A DNA stretch of 18,429 nucleotides from SOIV01 sp964435925 (GTDB lineage Bacteria; Acidobacteriota; Aminicenantia; Aminicenantales; Aminicenantaceae), in contig CAYTBG010000056.1 of the NCBI GenBank assembly GCA_964435925.1, forward strand, positions 1 through 18,429. Reading direction: 5' to 3'. The position numbers and the translations under genes are program-made. How positions within the stretch are numbered: position 1 is the stretch's first letter; each line of letters opens with the position of its first letter. Of this stretch, positions 7,639-14,806 are shown piece by piece. The notes beneath the pieces are model-generated. The model was not told the DNA's origin. It searched no databases and saw only the letters and a program-made list of their open reading frames with translations.

Positions 7639-9003
7639 CTAAGCAGAAATTGGATACACCTTTTTCTGGGCGTGGTCTCGTTGGAAAATAGATAGCTTAA
7701 AGAGAATAAAAGAGATTAATAGAGAATTAAATAACCACTTAAATATGTTTTTACCTGCTGACATGGCGGAGATAAACCTCCACCAGCGTTTGATAATGCT
7801 CTTCCATGAATAGAAATATTTATTTATTCTACCGAAGGCTTCAAAGACTTCATCAGGAGTAAGTCGTTTTGGTTTAAAGACAAGATGATCACCCTCATAA
7901 TGAGAAAGGTTCTTGTCAAATATGCGCCCTTCTGATTTTACTTGCTTATAGAAAGGTGTTCCGGGAATCGGGATGGAGATTGAGAGGAGGATTGAACTCG
8001 GGTCAATCTCATCAAGCTTCTTGGGCAAGTTTTTATAATAAGAAGGTGTATCCTCATCAAGAGCCAGCATTAAGCCTGTAAATGTTAGAATCCCGCGTTT
8101 TTTAAGCTTCTCAAAAAGATCTTTGTATTCCTCCACCTTATTTTGTCTCTTATGGACTGATGAAAGGCTTGGTTCATTCAGAGATTCCAGTCCAATAAAG
8201 GCCATTGCAGCACGAGCCTTAACCAACAAGTCCACAAACTCATCGTCGTGGAGACAGTCAAAGCTAAATTGTGTTCCCAATCCCCAGAGTTTTAGTTTTG
8301 CAATCTCTTTTAGAAGTTCTTTGGCATAACCCAAATCTCCTCCGAGATTATTGTCAAGGAGCATGGCCATTTTGCGTTTATGGAAGGGAAGTTGAGTGGT
8401 GGCTGTTAAGTCATGAATTACATCCTCTATCGGTCGAACGCGAAATGGAGTAGGGTTGATCGTGAGCTGACAGAAACTGCACCTGTACTTGCATCCCCGA
8501 GTCGCTTCAGTTACAACAGGAACTGTAAAGTCTGATTCAATGAGATCATAACGTGGAGGAGGGATATTTTCTAAAGAAGGTGCTGCAGGCGCCTTATAAA
8601 CCTTCTTTAGCTTACCTTTCACCATATCTTCAACAGCCTGGGGCCACACAGGTTCTGCCTCTCCTACAACCACCGAATCAAAATGGGGGATCACTTCTTT
8701 CGGGAATGTGGAGGGATATCTTCCCCCTGCTACGACTATCTTCCCCAGCTTTCTGAATTTTTTCGCTACTTCAAATGCATGCGGTGCACAGAAATCCATA
8801 AAGCTAAGACCAATGAAATCTGCATCTGTGTTGTAATCAATAGGACGAACCATCTCATGGAGAAGCTCTACTTCTACTATCGGTGGAGTTAAGCCTGCCA
8901 CAAGGGCACCTGACAGTGGCGGAGCCGGGGAGCGGGCAAAATAAGCCTGGTTCTCTCCAAGATTTTGAAAAAGGACGATTATCTGAAGTTTTGGTTTGCT
9001 CAT
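7639..9003 (-). CDS. Radical SAM protein with N-terminal B12-binding-type domain
   Basis: 454 residues from the chosen start. Residues 1-140 resemble the cobalamin-binding fold of B12-dependent radical SAM enzymes (SGALVAGLTPP, DFIGLSFMDF, VVAGGRYPS, VVVGEAEPVW). I see no clear DxHxxG histidine, which many members lack. The 4Fe-4S motif CxxxCxxC is at Cys171, Cys175 and Cys178 (TRGCKYRCSFCQ), followed by a TIM-barrel region. A hydrophobic segment near residues 416-436 may anchor it to the membrane. The family includes methylases and cyclases acting on lipids and tetrapyrroles (HpnP, HpnJ, BchE types); the substrate is unknown here. The start is set by AAGGAGG six bases upstream. This site lies within the last codons of the preceding SDR gene, one base separates the two genes, and a start 24 bases further upstream was rejected. 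Confidence 0.85.
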   Translation of the reverse strand: MSKPKLQIIVLFQNLGENQAYFARSPAPPLSGALVAGLTPPIVEVELLHEMVRPIDYNTDADFIGLSFMDFCAPHAFEVAKKFRKLGKIVVAGGRYPSTFPKEVIPHFDSVVVGEAEPVWPQAVEDMVKGKLKKVYKAPAAPSLENIPPPRYDLIESDFTVPVVTEATRGCKYRCSFCQLTINPTPFRVRPIEDVIHDLTATTQLPFHKRKMAMLLDNNLGGDLGYAKELLKEIAKLKLWGLGTQFSFDCLHDDEFVDLLVKARAAMAFIGLESLNEPSLSSVHKRQNKVEEYKDLFEKLKKRGILTFTGLMLALDEDTPSYYKNLPKKLDEIDPSSILLSISIPIPGTPFYKQVKSEGRIFDKNLSHYEGDHLVFKPKRLTPDEVFEAFGRINKYFYSWKSIIKRWWRFISAMSAGKNIFKWLFNSLLISFILFKLSIFQRDHAQKKVYPISA

Positions 9004-9004
9004 T

Positions 9005-9817
9005 TTATACCTCCTTTTTATCTGCAAGTTTATAAGCTATTCTTTGCATAGTTCTCTCAACCAACCAGGGCATTAAACTTTGAGAAAATTTCAAAGCTTT
9101 GCCTCCAAGAGAAAGAACCAGATCCAGCCTTTCATTTTCAATCGCTTTGATAATAGCTTTTGCCACCTTTCTGGCAGGAGCATAAGGACCCGCAGGCCGG
9201 TGGGCACCACCTATCTTCTTCTCATTTTTGAAAAAGTCTGTCTGGGTATACCCTGGATAGACAATCATTATAGAGATTCCTTTTTTTGCGAGCTCGGCAC
9301 GGAGACTCTGGCTTAAAGCGACAAGAGCGGCTTTACTCGCACTGTAAGCCCCAAGGTAGGGAACACCGTGCATGGCTGCAACGGAAGCGATGTTGATAAT
9401 CAGCCCCCTCCCTATCTTTTTCATACGTGGAAGGACTTCCAAAATACAATTAACAGAGCCGAAGAAATTTACTTCCATTACAGAGCGAAAGTCTTCTAAT
9501 GCAGTCATCTCAGCATTTCCATAAACACCTATTCCTGCATTGTTTATCAGAATGTCGATTCCACCAAGGTAGTCCACACACCTTTTAACTAGCCTGCCTA
9601 CATCTCCCCTATTTGAGATATCGCTGGGTATGGAAAGGGGAGCCTTGATCTCAGGAAAAGCATCCTTTATTCCATCGGACACTTTTCTCAGAGCCTTTAG
9701 CCTGCGGGATGTTAACGCCAATATGGCTCCCCTCTTAGCCAATTCAAAGCTAGTTGCTCTGCCGATGCCAGACGATGCCCCTGTTATCAGGACCCTTGAA
9801 CCATCAATTTTTGCCAT
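9005..9817 (-). CDS. Short-chain dehydrogenase/reductase, first gene of its operon
   Basis: 270 residues. It is a classical SDR with the nucleotide-binding motif TGASSGIG at 12-19, a NNAG motif, the catalytic Ser of the NIASVAA region and YSASK (Tyr and Lys). The C-terminal 60 residues are rich in hydrophobic and basic residues, as in SDRs acting on membrane lipids, so a carbonyl or alcohol group on a lipid is a reasonable guess. The start at 9817 was chosen because AGG lies eight bases upstream; an ATG two codons earlier (9823) leaves only two bases. The leader of about 65 bases runs from the 11-repeat operator and promoter at 9889-9952. The gene is one base from the radical SAM gene and its 3' end supplies that gene's ribosome-binding site. 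Confidence 0.9.
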   Translation of the reverse strand: MAKIDGSRVLITGASSGIGRATSFELAKRGAILALTSRRLKALRKVSDGIKDAFPEIKAPLSIPSDISNRGDVGRLVKRCVDYLGGIDILINNAGIGVYGNAEMTALEDFRSVMEVNFFGSVNCILEVLPRMKKIGRGLIINIASVAAMHGVPYLGAYSASKAALVALSQSLRAELAKKGISIMIVYPGYTQTDFFKNEKKIGGAHRPAGPYAPARKVAKAIIKAIENERLDLVLSLGGKALKFSQSLMPWLVERTMQRIAYKLADKKEV

Positions 9818-9888
9818 TTTCATATCCTGTTGCTGATAATATCGGTCTCTTTATTCATGGATTTTTTATTTTCCTGCCTCTCACTGAT

Positions 9889-9919
9889 AATATAGCCCCC
9901 CCAAATCATAAGTTGTCAA
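9889..9919 (-). promoter_or_regulatory. Promoter of the SDR-radical SAM operon
   Basis: On the minus strand a perfect TTGACA -35 (9919-9914) is followed after 19 bp by TATATT (9894-9889). The same arrangement, TTGACAACTT then GCTAAATTATCAGT, stands upstream of the lipid kinase gene, so both boxes are conserved between two promoters. The spacer is longer than the preferred 17 bp and contains seven Gs (9902-9896). Long spacing suggests dependence on an activator. Confidence 0.65.
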
Positions 9920-9952
9920 AAAGTTGTTAAGAGTTTGTTAAAAGTATGTTAA
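9909..9952 (-). promoter_or_regulatory. Operator array 1: four head-to-tail 11-bp repeats
   Basis: On the minus strand four units of exactly 11 bp start at 9952, 9941, 9930 and 9919, with cores TTAACA, TTAACA, TTAACA and TTGACA. The last core is the promoter's -35. One-turn head-to-tail spacing means that copies of a regulator would sit side by side on one face of the helix. The array matches operator array 2 (14629-14672) unit for unit and both are preceded by TGCCTTTT. See the findings for the candidate regulators. Confidence 0.8.
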
Positions 9953-9997
9953 AAAAGGCAGGAATATAAGAAAGTGAGGATTACTGTGCCTATTTTT

Positions 9998-10423
9998 TCA
10001 ATATGTTCTATTCTTCCATATTGTAACAATAAGAAAAATCCCTCCGCCAAGACACAGTAAATTTATGAAAATATTCAGAATAGCCTCTCCTATTCCAAGA
10101 AGATAGATTCCATGTTGAGTGTTAAAAGAGACATCCAGAAGCCCTAGAAATATAAGCGAAGCCCCTCCCAAAAGGGAAAATAAAAAGCCAAAAGGCATCT
10201 TCTTCAACAAGCCAATTCCCCCAATAATTAATACTATAGATAGGGATATATCAGCTACAGGAAAAGCTGATTCGAAGGCCATATAGATTTCCTCTAAGTG
10301 CGAATCATCTATTTTCACTAAATCTGCGGAAAAGAAGGCAATCCAGAAGGAAATAATTCCCACAGTTATTGCTAGTTCCATAATGGCAGCAAATTTTACT
10401 GTTTTCGTATATTTAATTTGCAT
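9998..10423 (-). CDS. Small four-helix membrane protein, unknown function
   Basis: 141 residues with four predicted membrane segments at about 12-31, 54-73, 77-96 and 108-134, a short acidic loop after the first (DDSHLEE) and a basic C-terminus. The family is not recognised. It begins 6 bp after the stop of the second SDR gene and is the last gene of the lipid kinase operon. AGGA lies just upstream of its ATG. No convincing terminator follows it before operator array 1 about 45 bp further on, so read-through into the next operon is possible. Confidence 0.6.
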   Translation of the reverse strand: MQIKYTKTVKFAAIMELAITVGIISFWIAFFSADLVKIDDSHLEEIYMAFESAFPVADISLSIVLIIGGIGLLKKMPFGFLFSLLGGASLIFLGLLDVSFNTQHGIYLLGIGEAILNIFINLLCLGGGIFLIVTIWKNRTY

Positions 10424-10429
10424 TTTCCT

Positions 10430-11299
10430 TTATTTCCCTGAAGTCTCATGAATCAGTAAGGCATTGTCTTTATTTGTCAATTTTTTTCTTCTTTTCCCGT
10501 CTTTTTTTATCGTGCTTCTCCCCATTTTCTCCAGGATGGGAAAAAGAGAGAAGAAAAGCCGCGGAAAAGCTATTCCGATTCTGCATAAAATTCCCATCCC
10601 GGTCGGGATCAGTACTTCTGGCTTTTTTTTACGAACAGCTTTGAGTATTCCTTTAGCGGCTTGTTCGGGCTTTAAGGGCTTTCCTAGAAAAGAGAGAACA
10701 GCATCATCGTATAAAAGTTCATAAGCATGCTGTGGAGTATCTACAGAATCGGGGCAAACCACAGCTACTCCAACCGGAGAGCGACGCAATTCTGCATGGA
10801 GTGAAAGAGAATAGCCTCGAATAGCATATTTTGTGGCGCTATAAACTGCTTCACCTGGCAAAGGAACAATACCCCCTAACGATGCAACATTGACAATCTT
10901 GCCAAAATTCTGCGCTTTCATAATATTTAAAGCAGCTCGACATCCATGAATTGTTCCTGAGAGGTTTACTGAAAGCTGGTTTTGGACTTCATCCAAGGTA
11001 ATTTTCTCCGCGGCACCAGGTTGGACAACTCCTGCATTATTAATAAGAATATCAACCCTGCTATACTTTTGCCTGACTCTTTCCATGAGCGATTGCCAGG
11101 ATTCGGGGTCTGCGACATCATGTTCGATGAGCATTGTTTCCGCTCCCGAATCCTTCAAAAGCGTCCCCAACTCTTCTAGTCCCTCTCTGTGAATATCGGT
11201 CAAAATTAAAATGGCGACATGCTTGGCAAAAAGATGCGCTGTAGCTGAAGCGATGCCACCAGCTGCACCAGTGATGATTATTACTTTATCCTTGAGCAT
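10430..11299 (-). CDS. Short-chain dehydrogenase/reductase, second paralog
   Basis: 289 residues. The cofactor motif is TGAAGGIA at 10-17 (an Ala replaces the last Gly of the usual motif), with NNAG, the catalytic VASLGG segment and YSATK also present. The C-terminal 60 residues carry a long hydrophobic stretch (GMGILCRIGIAFPRLFFSLF) and then a very basic tail, which suggests membrane association as in lipid-acting SDRs such as 3-ketosphinganine reductase; the actual substrate is unknown. A strong GGAGGA lies eight bases before the ATG. The gene follows the ThiL-like gene by 40 bp and precedes a small membrane-protein gene by 6 bp. It differs enough from the SDR at 9005-9817 that it is not a recent duplicate. 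Confidence 0.9.
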   Translation of the reverse strand: MLKDKVIIITGAAGGIASATAHLFAKHVAILILTDIHREGLEELGTLLKDSGAETMLIEHDVADPESWQSLMERVRQKYSRVDILINNAGVVQPGAAEKITLDEVQNQLSVNLSGTIHGCRAALNIMKAQNFGKIVNVASLGGIVPLPGEAVYSATKYAIRGYSLSLHAELRRSPVGVAVVCPDSVDTPQHAYELLYDDAVLSFLGKPLKPEQAAKGILKAVRKKKPEVLIPTGMGILCRIGIAFPRLFFSLFPILEKMGRSTIKKDGKRRKKLTNKDNALLIHETSGK

Positions 11300-11339
11300 A
11301 AAGTTATTCCTCCGGGTATCTAAAATTCACAAATCAGGA

Positions 11340-12386
11340 TTATCGTATCTCAACCTTTTGGGCAATTTCCAGTAATTTGTTTATGTAACTTTTTGGATCA
11401 GAACCTGCTATCTCTGAGAAATTCCTGATCGAAGCAGTATCAACAGGAACTAATCGTCCTCCACTCCTGATTCTTACGCCTTCTCCCTCGATAATCTTAC
11501 CTAATAAGATTGGAGTCCAGCCAGCTTTGGCTGCTTCCTGGAGAAAGCTCTTTTCATTATCATGACTTAAGGTAAAGCACAGCTCAAATTCTCCATGAAC
11601 TGCAGCCAGAGTCAGCCAAGGCGGCAAATTTTGAGCGCTGCACATCTTCAAGGCGATCGGATGCAAAATTTGGTCCCAATTATCTTCCAGAACAAATTGG
11701 CAGCGATTTAACCTCATAAGGGTGTCTACAGTGTGGATTACACCATCGCTCGTATCCATGCAGCAGCTTGCAAATTTCCTGATTATTTTCCCTTCTTTTA
11801 TCCTGGCCAGAGGCTGGTAGAATGGCTCTGGTAGCTTGGAATCCTGCCTGGCTAATCGCAAAAAAGCAAAGACGCTCCCTAAACCAGCGGGATGCGTAAG
11901 ATATAATTTATCTCCCGGTTTTACTCCGATTCTTTTAATGATCGATTTTTTGGGAACAAGTCCTACAGCACACCCAGAGAGGAACAATTCTTTTCCCTGG
12001 TTAGTATCGCCGCCCAGAACAAAAGTGTTTAGCCGCTGGCAAGCATCAGAAATCCCCTCTGTAAGCTTTGTCATAAAGGCCTCGCTTAAAGCCGGAGGAT
12101 AACTAATTGATACGAGCAAGCCCAAGGGCTCTGCTCCAACTGCAGCTAAATCCGAAAAATTTACCATGGCGAGCATCCATCCGATAAGATAAGGATCATC
12201 GTATAATCCGCTCGTAATCTCTTCAACCAAAGCATCAGTAGTAATTGCTAGGTAATTATCACTTCCTCCTCCCATATCGATTAATTCTGCATCTGCTTCA
12301 TGAATTTCATGTAGTTTATGCGGAGCTTTGAGAAAATTTTTGGCAATTCTCTCAATCATCAAGTTTTCTAAAATATCGTTCATCAT
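11340..12386 (-). CDS. ThiL/AIR-synthase-like ATP-dependent kinase paralog
   Basis: 348 residues. It has the pattern of the AIR synthase-related superfamily, closest by eye to thiamine-monophosphate kinase ThiL: SDNYLAITTDALVEE at 42-56, VNFSDLAAVGAEP at 75-87, LGGDTNQG at 124-131, MDTSDG at 210-215 and HGEFELCFT later. The usual GGEDYEL motif of ThiL is altered to HGEFEL, and no thiamine genes surround it, so a different phosphoryl acceptor is possible. It sits in an operon with a lipid kinase, a UbiA prenyltransferase and an SDR. Its ribosome-binding site is weak. The 5' flank is a decayed lipid kinase 3' end whose stop once overlapped this ATG, a sign of past translational coupling. Confidence 0.75.
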   Translation of the reverse strand: MMNDILENLMIERIAKNFLKAPHKLHEIHEADAELIDMGGGSDNYLAITTDALVEEITSGLYDDPYLIGWMLAMVNFSDLAAVGAEPLGLLVSISYPPALSEAFMTKLTEGISDACQRLNTFVLGGDTNQGKELFLSGCAVGLVPKKSIIKRIGVKPGDKLYLTHPAGLGSVFAFLRLARQDSKLPEPFYQPLARIKEGKIIRKFASCCMDTSDGVIHTVDTLMRLNRCQFVLEDNWDQILHPIALKMCSAQNLPPWLTLAAVHGEFELCFTLSHDNEKSFLQEAAKAGWTPILLGKIIEGEGVRIRSGGRLVPVDTASIRNFSEIAGSDPKSYINKLLEIAQKVEIR

Positions 12387-12419
12387 TGGCTTACCCCAAG
12401 ATCCCCGCCATAATTTGAT

Positions 12420-12550
12420 TTAAATGTTACGAGCAGCATAGACTTCCCTGCCCAGTTCCCAAAGCTTTGGAGAATCTGGTTTTATCGCATCTTCTTCCAC
12501 GCTCGAAGATTTTTTTCGTTATCAGAAGACCTGTTCCAGAGAATATTCAT
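12420..12550 (-). pseudogene. Remnant of a lipid kinase (DAGK) 3' end
   Basis: Between UbiA and the ThiL-like gene the minus strand encodes AIKPDSPKLWELGREVYAAR before a TAA at 12422-12420. It corresponds to EIKPDSPTPLELDGEVYLAR near the C-terminus of the intact lipid kinase at 13627-14556. Just upstream, in another frame, LRAWKKM matches the kinase's SWMARKM, so a frameshift lies between. Nucleotide similarity continues past the stop (ATCAAATT, GGGGAT, AGCCAATGATGAA) into the start codon of the ThiL-like gene, exactly as it runs past the stop of the intact kinase. No function is expected. Confidence 0.75.
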
Positions 12551-12554
12551 GGTC

Positions 12555-13538
12555 TCACACCTGTGTTTTTTCAGGTCTAAATTTTAAAGCTAACTCAAAT
12601 AAAATATAGAAGAGGACGATAATAACCAGCCAATCGATCTTCAGAGTCACGACAATTGCTGCACAGTAAAGAATAAACGAACGAACAATATTAGCTATCG
12701 GACCATGAGCTTTTCTTTCATCTCGAGTTTGATGTATCTTTATCTGAGCGTGAGCATTAATCACCAGCGCAACAGCAAAAATACCAACGCCAACAATGTT
12801 GAGAGTGCCGATTGAATGCATTGCCCAACCTGCAAGAAAAGCAGCCGAGATGGCAGCAAAATCGCTGTAAACAGCAGCTGGCAGCCACCCAAAAACCACA
12901 GGAAAAGTCCTGTATCCAGTCTCCTTATCTGCTGAAATATCCTTGAAATAACCCATCACTACAAAATTAGCATAGCCAAAAAAAATTGCTAGCACCGCCA
13001 AAAGGAAAGCCAAAGAAGGAGAGTCTCCTAAGTTAAGGATTTGCCTGACTCGATACTCTCTATCCACCAGCCTCCCCATAACAGGCAACAAAGCCACTAT
13101 CCAAGAATTCCAAAGCGGCCCTCCCCACCATGTTCTCTTTAATACCGTATAGGCAAGTAAGCCGACAACTGCCAAAACTCCAAAAACTAAGATTATAGGA
13201 TTTAGATATGTCAGAATTAATATTGCTAAAGTTAATCCTACGAGACTAACACTTAAAACTTGCTTGCGCGAAATTATTCCTTTTATAAGGGGACGATAGG
13301 GGGAGGAAAGTGCGTCGGTATCCATCTGAAAACAATCTGTCAGAGCCTGTCCTAATCCATAGGATAAAAACAGGGGAATAAAACCTAAGACAATTCTGAA
13401 AATTCTGGGATCATCTGCGAATGCAAGTCCAACCAACCCAGCGGCTCCTGAGACAAAAATAAGATAGGGTCTCATTGTTGACCAAAAAGCTTTCCAAAAA
13501 GCTGTGCTCAAGATGCTCGCATACCGATTCTTAGCCAT
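12555..13538 (-). CDS. UbiA-family membrane prenyltransferase
   Basis: 327 residues with eight or nine membrane segments. UbiA enzymes join a polyprenyl diphosphate to an aromatic or lipid acceptor in the membrane and use two Asp-rich loops. The second loop is clear: FKDISADKETGYRTFPVVFG at 198-217 with Asp200 and Asp204. The first is altered: TDCFQMDTD at 67-75 followed by SSPYRP, where the family pattern NDxxDxxxD has Thr in place of Asn and Gln in place of the middle Asp, with an extra Asp73. The SSPYRP context is as in chlorophyll-synthase-type members. The acceptor cannot be named. AAGGA lies six bases from the ATG. The gene is bounded on both sides by remnants of its neighbours, indicating later insertion. 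Confidence 0.88.
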   Translation of the reverse strand: MAKNRYASILSTAFWKAFWSTMRPYLIFVSGAAGLVGLAFADDPRIFRIVLGFIPLFLSYGLGQALTDCFQMDTDALSSPYRPLIKGIISRKQVLSVSLVGLTLAILILTYLNPIILVFGVLAVVGLLAYTVLKRTWWGGPLWNSWIVALLPVMGRLVDREYRVRQILNLGDSPSLAFLLAVLAIFFGYANFVVMGYFKDISADKETGYRTFPVVFGWLPAAVYSDFAAISAAFLAGWAMHSIGTLNIVGVGIFAVALVINAHAQIKIHQTRDERKAHGPIANIVRSFILYCAAIVVTLKIDWLVIIVLFYILFELALKFRPEKTQV

Positions 13539-13589
13539 GATATGTCCTTAAGGATAGGGATTTATTTTCTGGATTTTCATCATATTCCC

Positions 13590-13630
13590 CTTTTCTAAAT
13601 CTGCTAGTTTTTTACAACATCTTTCATCAT
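13590..13630 (-). pseudogene. Remnant of the ThiL-like gene 5' end
   Basis: Immediately at the lipid kinase stop (TGA at 13629-13627) the minus strand has ATGATGAA, then GAT, TT and AAAACT in register with the first codons of the ThiL-like gene. The remnant reads MMKDVVKN and then TAG, against MMNDILEN in the intact gene. Similarity fades after about 40 bp. The ATG overlaps the kinase stop, which preserves the ancestral coupled junction. Short, but supported by the reciprocal kinase remnant at 12420-12550. Confidence 0.65.
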
Positions 13631-14556
13631 TGGCTGATTTTTAAAATCCCCTGAAGCAATTTGATCTTGATTCTTCGCGCTAGATAAACTTCTCCATCCA
13701 GTTCCAAAGGAGTTGGAGAATCCGGTTTAATCTCCATCTTCCTGGCCATCCAAGATCGAGTTTTCGGTAAGCCCGTGAACTTGCCGCGAGTTAAAGAGAT
13801 AATTGTTTTTAATCTTGCGAGTATTCCCATTCTTTCACAAAGACCAACACCTAAATAATCACTCTGGGAATTAATGTTGAAATCGAAGCAGAAATTACCG
13901 CTAACATGAGGATTGATAACAACACTCAAGCTGGTAACTTCTGTAGAAATCTTTTTATTCTCAACTTTAATCTTAGCTGGAACATTTTTAGCTGCAATCA
14001 GTGTCCTAAGCGCAGCATACCAGATTGTACCCATCACCCACTTAGATTTCAGCCATTTTATAACTTTTCCCTTTGAATTAAACAGATAATTGGCTTTAGC
14101 GATAATTCCGATACTGCAATTGATGATAAAATATTTTCTGTTCCATTTCCCGTTCTCATCCTCAAAGTCAACCTGTCCTACATTATGATCAGCAGCATTT
14201 TCACAATCAAGTTTTAAAGGAACTTTGCAACTTAAATATTTATCTTCAGAAAAAGGCTTGTGGAAATCATTACTTGAACCTAATCCTATAGCTCCCATAG
14301 TCAACTCACTTCTCTCTTCTTTTTTCATCTGCATTATTTGATTTAATAAAAAATTTATCGTCCCATCTCCACCAGCTCCTATTACTACTCGTTCTCCTTT
14401 ATCAAACTCGTTGTATAGTCTTTTGCTGAAATCTTCAAAATCAGAAATTAAAGTGTAATTTCCTCTAAAATACTTGCTTTCCAGTTCTGGTTTAGACTCC
14501 TCCCATTTTTCAACACTTTTACCGCCGTTTGAGTGTTTGTTTAAAAGTATGATCAT
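13627..14556 (-). CDS. Diacylglycerol kinase-family lipid kinase (YegS/BmrU type)
   Basis: 309 residues, normal for the family. The N-terminal catalytic domain has the nucleotide loop GAGGDGTINFLLN at 60-72 and GSSNDF at 93-98, and the C-terminal domain carries LELDGEVY, whose acidic residues are typical of the active site. These enzymes transfer phosphate from ATP to a lipid hydroxyl (diacylglycerol, sphingoid or undecaprenol-type acceptors) at the inner face of the membrane; the acceptor here is unknown. AAAGGAG lies seven bases before the ATG. It is the first gene after operator array 2 and leads the operon. Its TGA overlaps the ATG of a decayed ThiL-like start, and a decayed copy of its own 3' end survives beyond UbiA. 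Confidence 0.88.
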   Translation of the reverse strand: MIILLNKHSNGGKSVEKWEESKPELESKYFRGNYTLISDFEDFSKRLYNEFDKGERVVIGAGGDGTINFLLNQIMQMKKEERSELTMGAIGLGSSNDFHKPFSEDKYLSCKVPLKLDCENAADHNVGQVDFEDENGKWNRKYFIINCSIGIIAKANYLFNSKGKVIKWLKSKWVMGTIWYAALRTLIAAKNVPAKIKVENKKISTEVTSLSVVINPHVSGNFCFDFNINSQSDYLGVGLCERMGILARLKTIISLTRGKFTGLPKTRSWMARKMEIKPDSPTPLELDGEVYLARRIKIKLLQGILKISQ

Positions 14557-14607
14557 TTTCTTACTCCTTTGTTTTTTTCTTTTTCAATTCAGCCATCTTT
14601 TACTGAT

Positions 14608-14639
14608 AATTTAGCTCCCCTAAGGGCAAAAGTTGTCAA
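14608..14639 (-). promoter_or_regulatory. Promoter of the lipid kinase operon
   Basis: Minus strand: TTGACA (14639-14634) and TAAATT (14613-14608), 20 bp apart, with a leader of about 45 bases to the kinase ATG. It shares TTGACAACTT and GCTAxATTATCAGT with the promoter at 9889-9919. As there, the spacing is long for a factor-independent promoter. Confidence 0.6.
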
Positions 14640-14672
14640 GAATATGTTAAGAGATTGTTAAAAGTTTGTTAA
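14629..14672 (-). promoter_or_regulatory. Operator array 2: four head-to-tail 11-bp repeats
   Basis: Minus-strand units start at 14672, 14661, 14650 and 14639, each exactly 11 bp, with cores TTAACA, TTAACA, TTAACA and TTGACA, preceded by TGCCTTTT. The order, number and spacing equal those of array 1 at 9909-9952, while the bases between cores differ in places, as expected if the cores are under selection. Confidence 0.8.
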
Positions 14673-14748
14673 AAAAGGCAGGTGTATTGAAAAATGGCGA
14701 AAAATGGGGGAAAACTGGAAAAAAACGTGCCAAAAATGGGGACTGAAA

Positions 14749-14791
14749 AATAGGGCCAGGCCCCATTTTATATTTTATGTGGGACTATCCC
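14749..14791. repeat. Isolated GGGCCAGGCCCC palindrome and adjacent GGGA/TCCC hairpin
   Basis: AGGGCCAGGCCCCATTTT (14753-14770) matches the 5' palindrome of repeat copies B and C but stands alone here. It is followed by GGGA-CTA-TCCC (14781-14791). The rest of 14673-14806 is purine-rich with repeated AAAATGGGG-like words and no gene. Confidence 0.5.
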
Positions 14792-14806
14792 CTGTTTATA
14801 CAACGT

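Noticed and set aside
7588..7640. GGGGGCAGACTCTATTTTTT on the minus strand after the radical SAM gene as a mobile-element end
   Set aside because: It resembles G-rich words seen around repeat palindromes here, but a single short occurrence with no partner or target duplication is too little to call.
9909..9952. Operator array read as DnaA boxes or as a replication-origin repeat
   Set aside because: Cores are TTAACA/TTGACA, not TTATCCACA; the array is fused to a -35 at two separate operons, and no origin-type genes are present.
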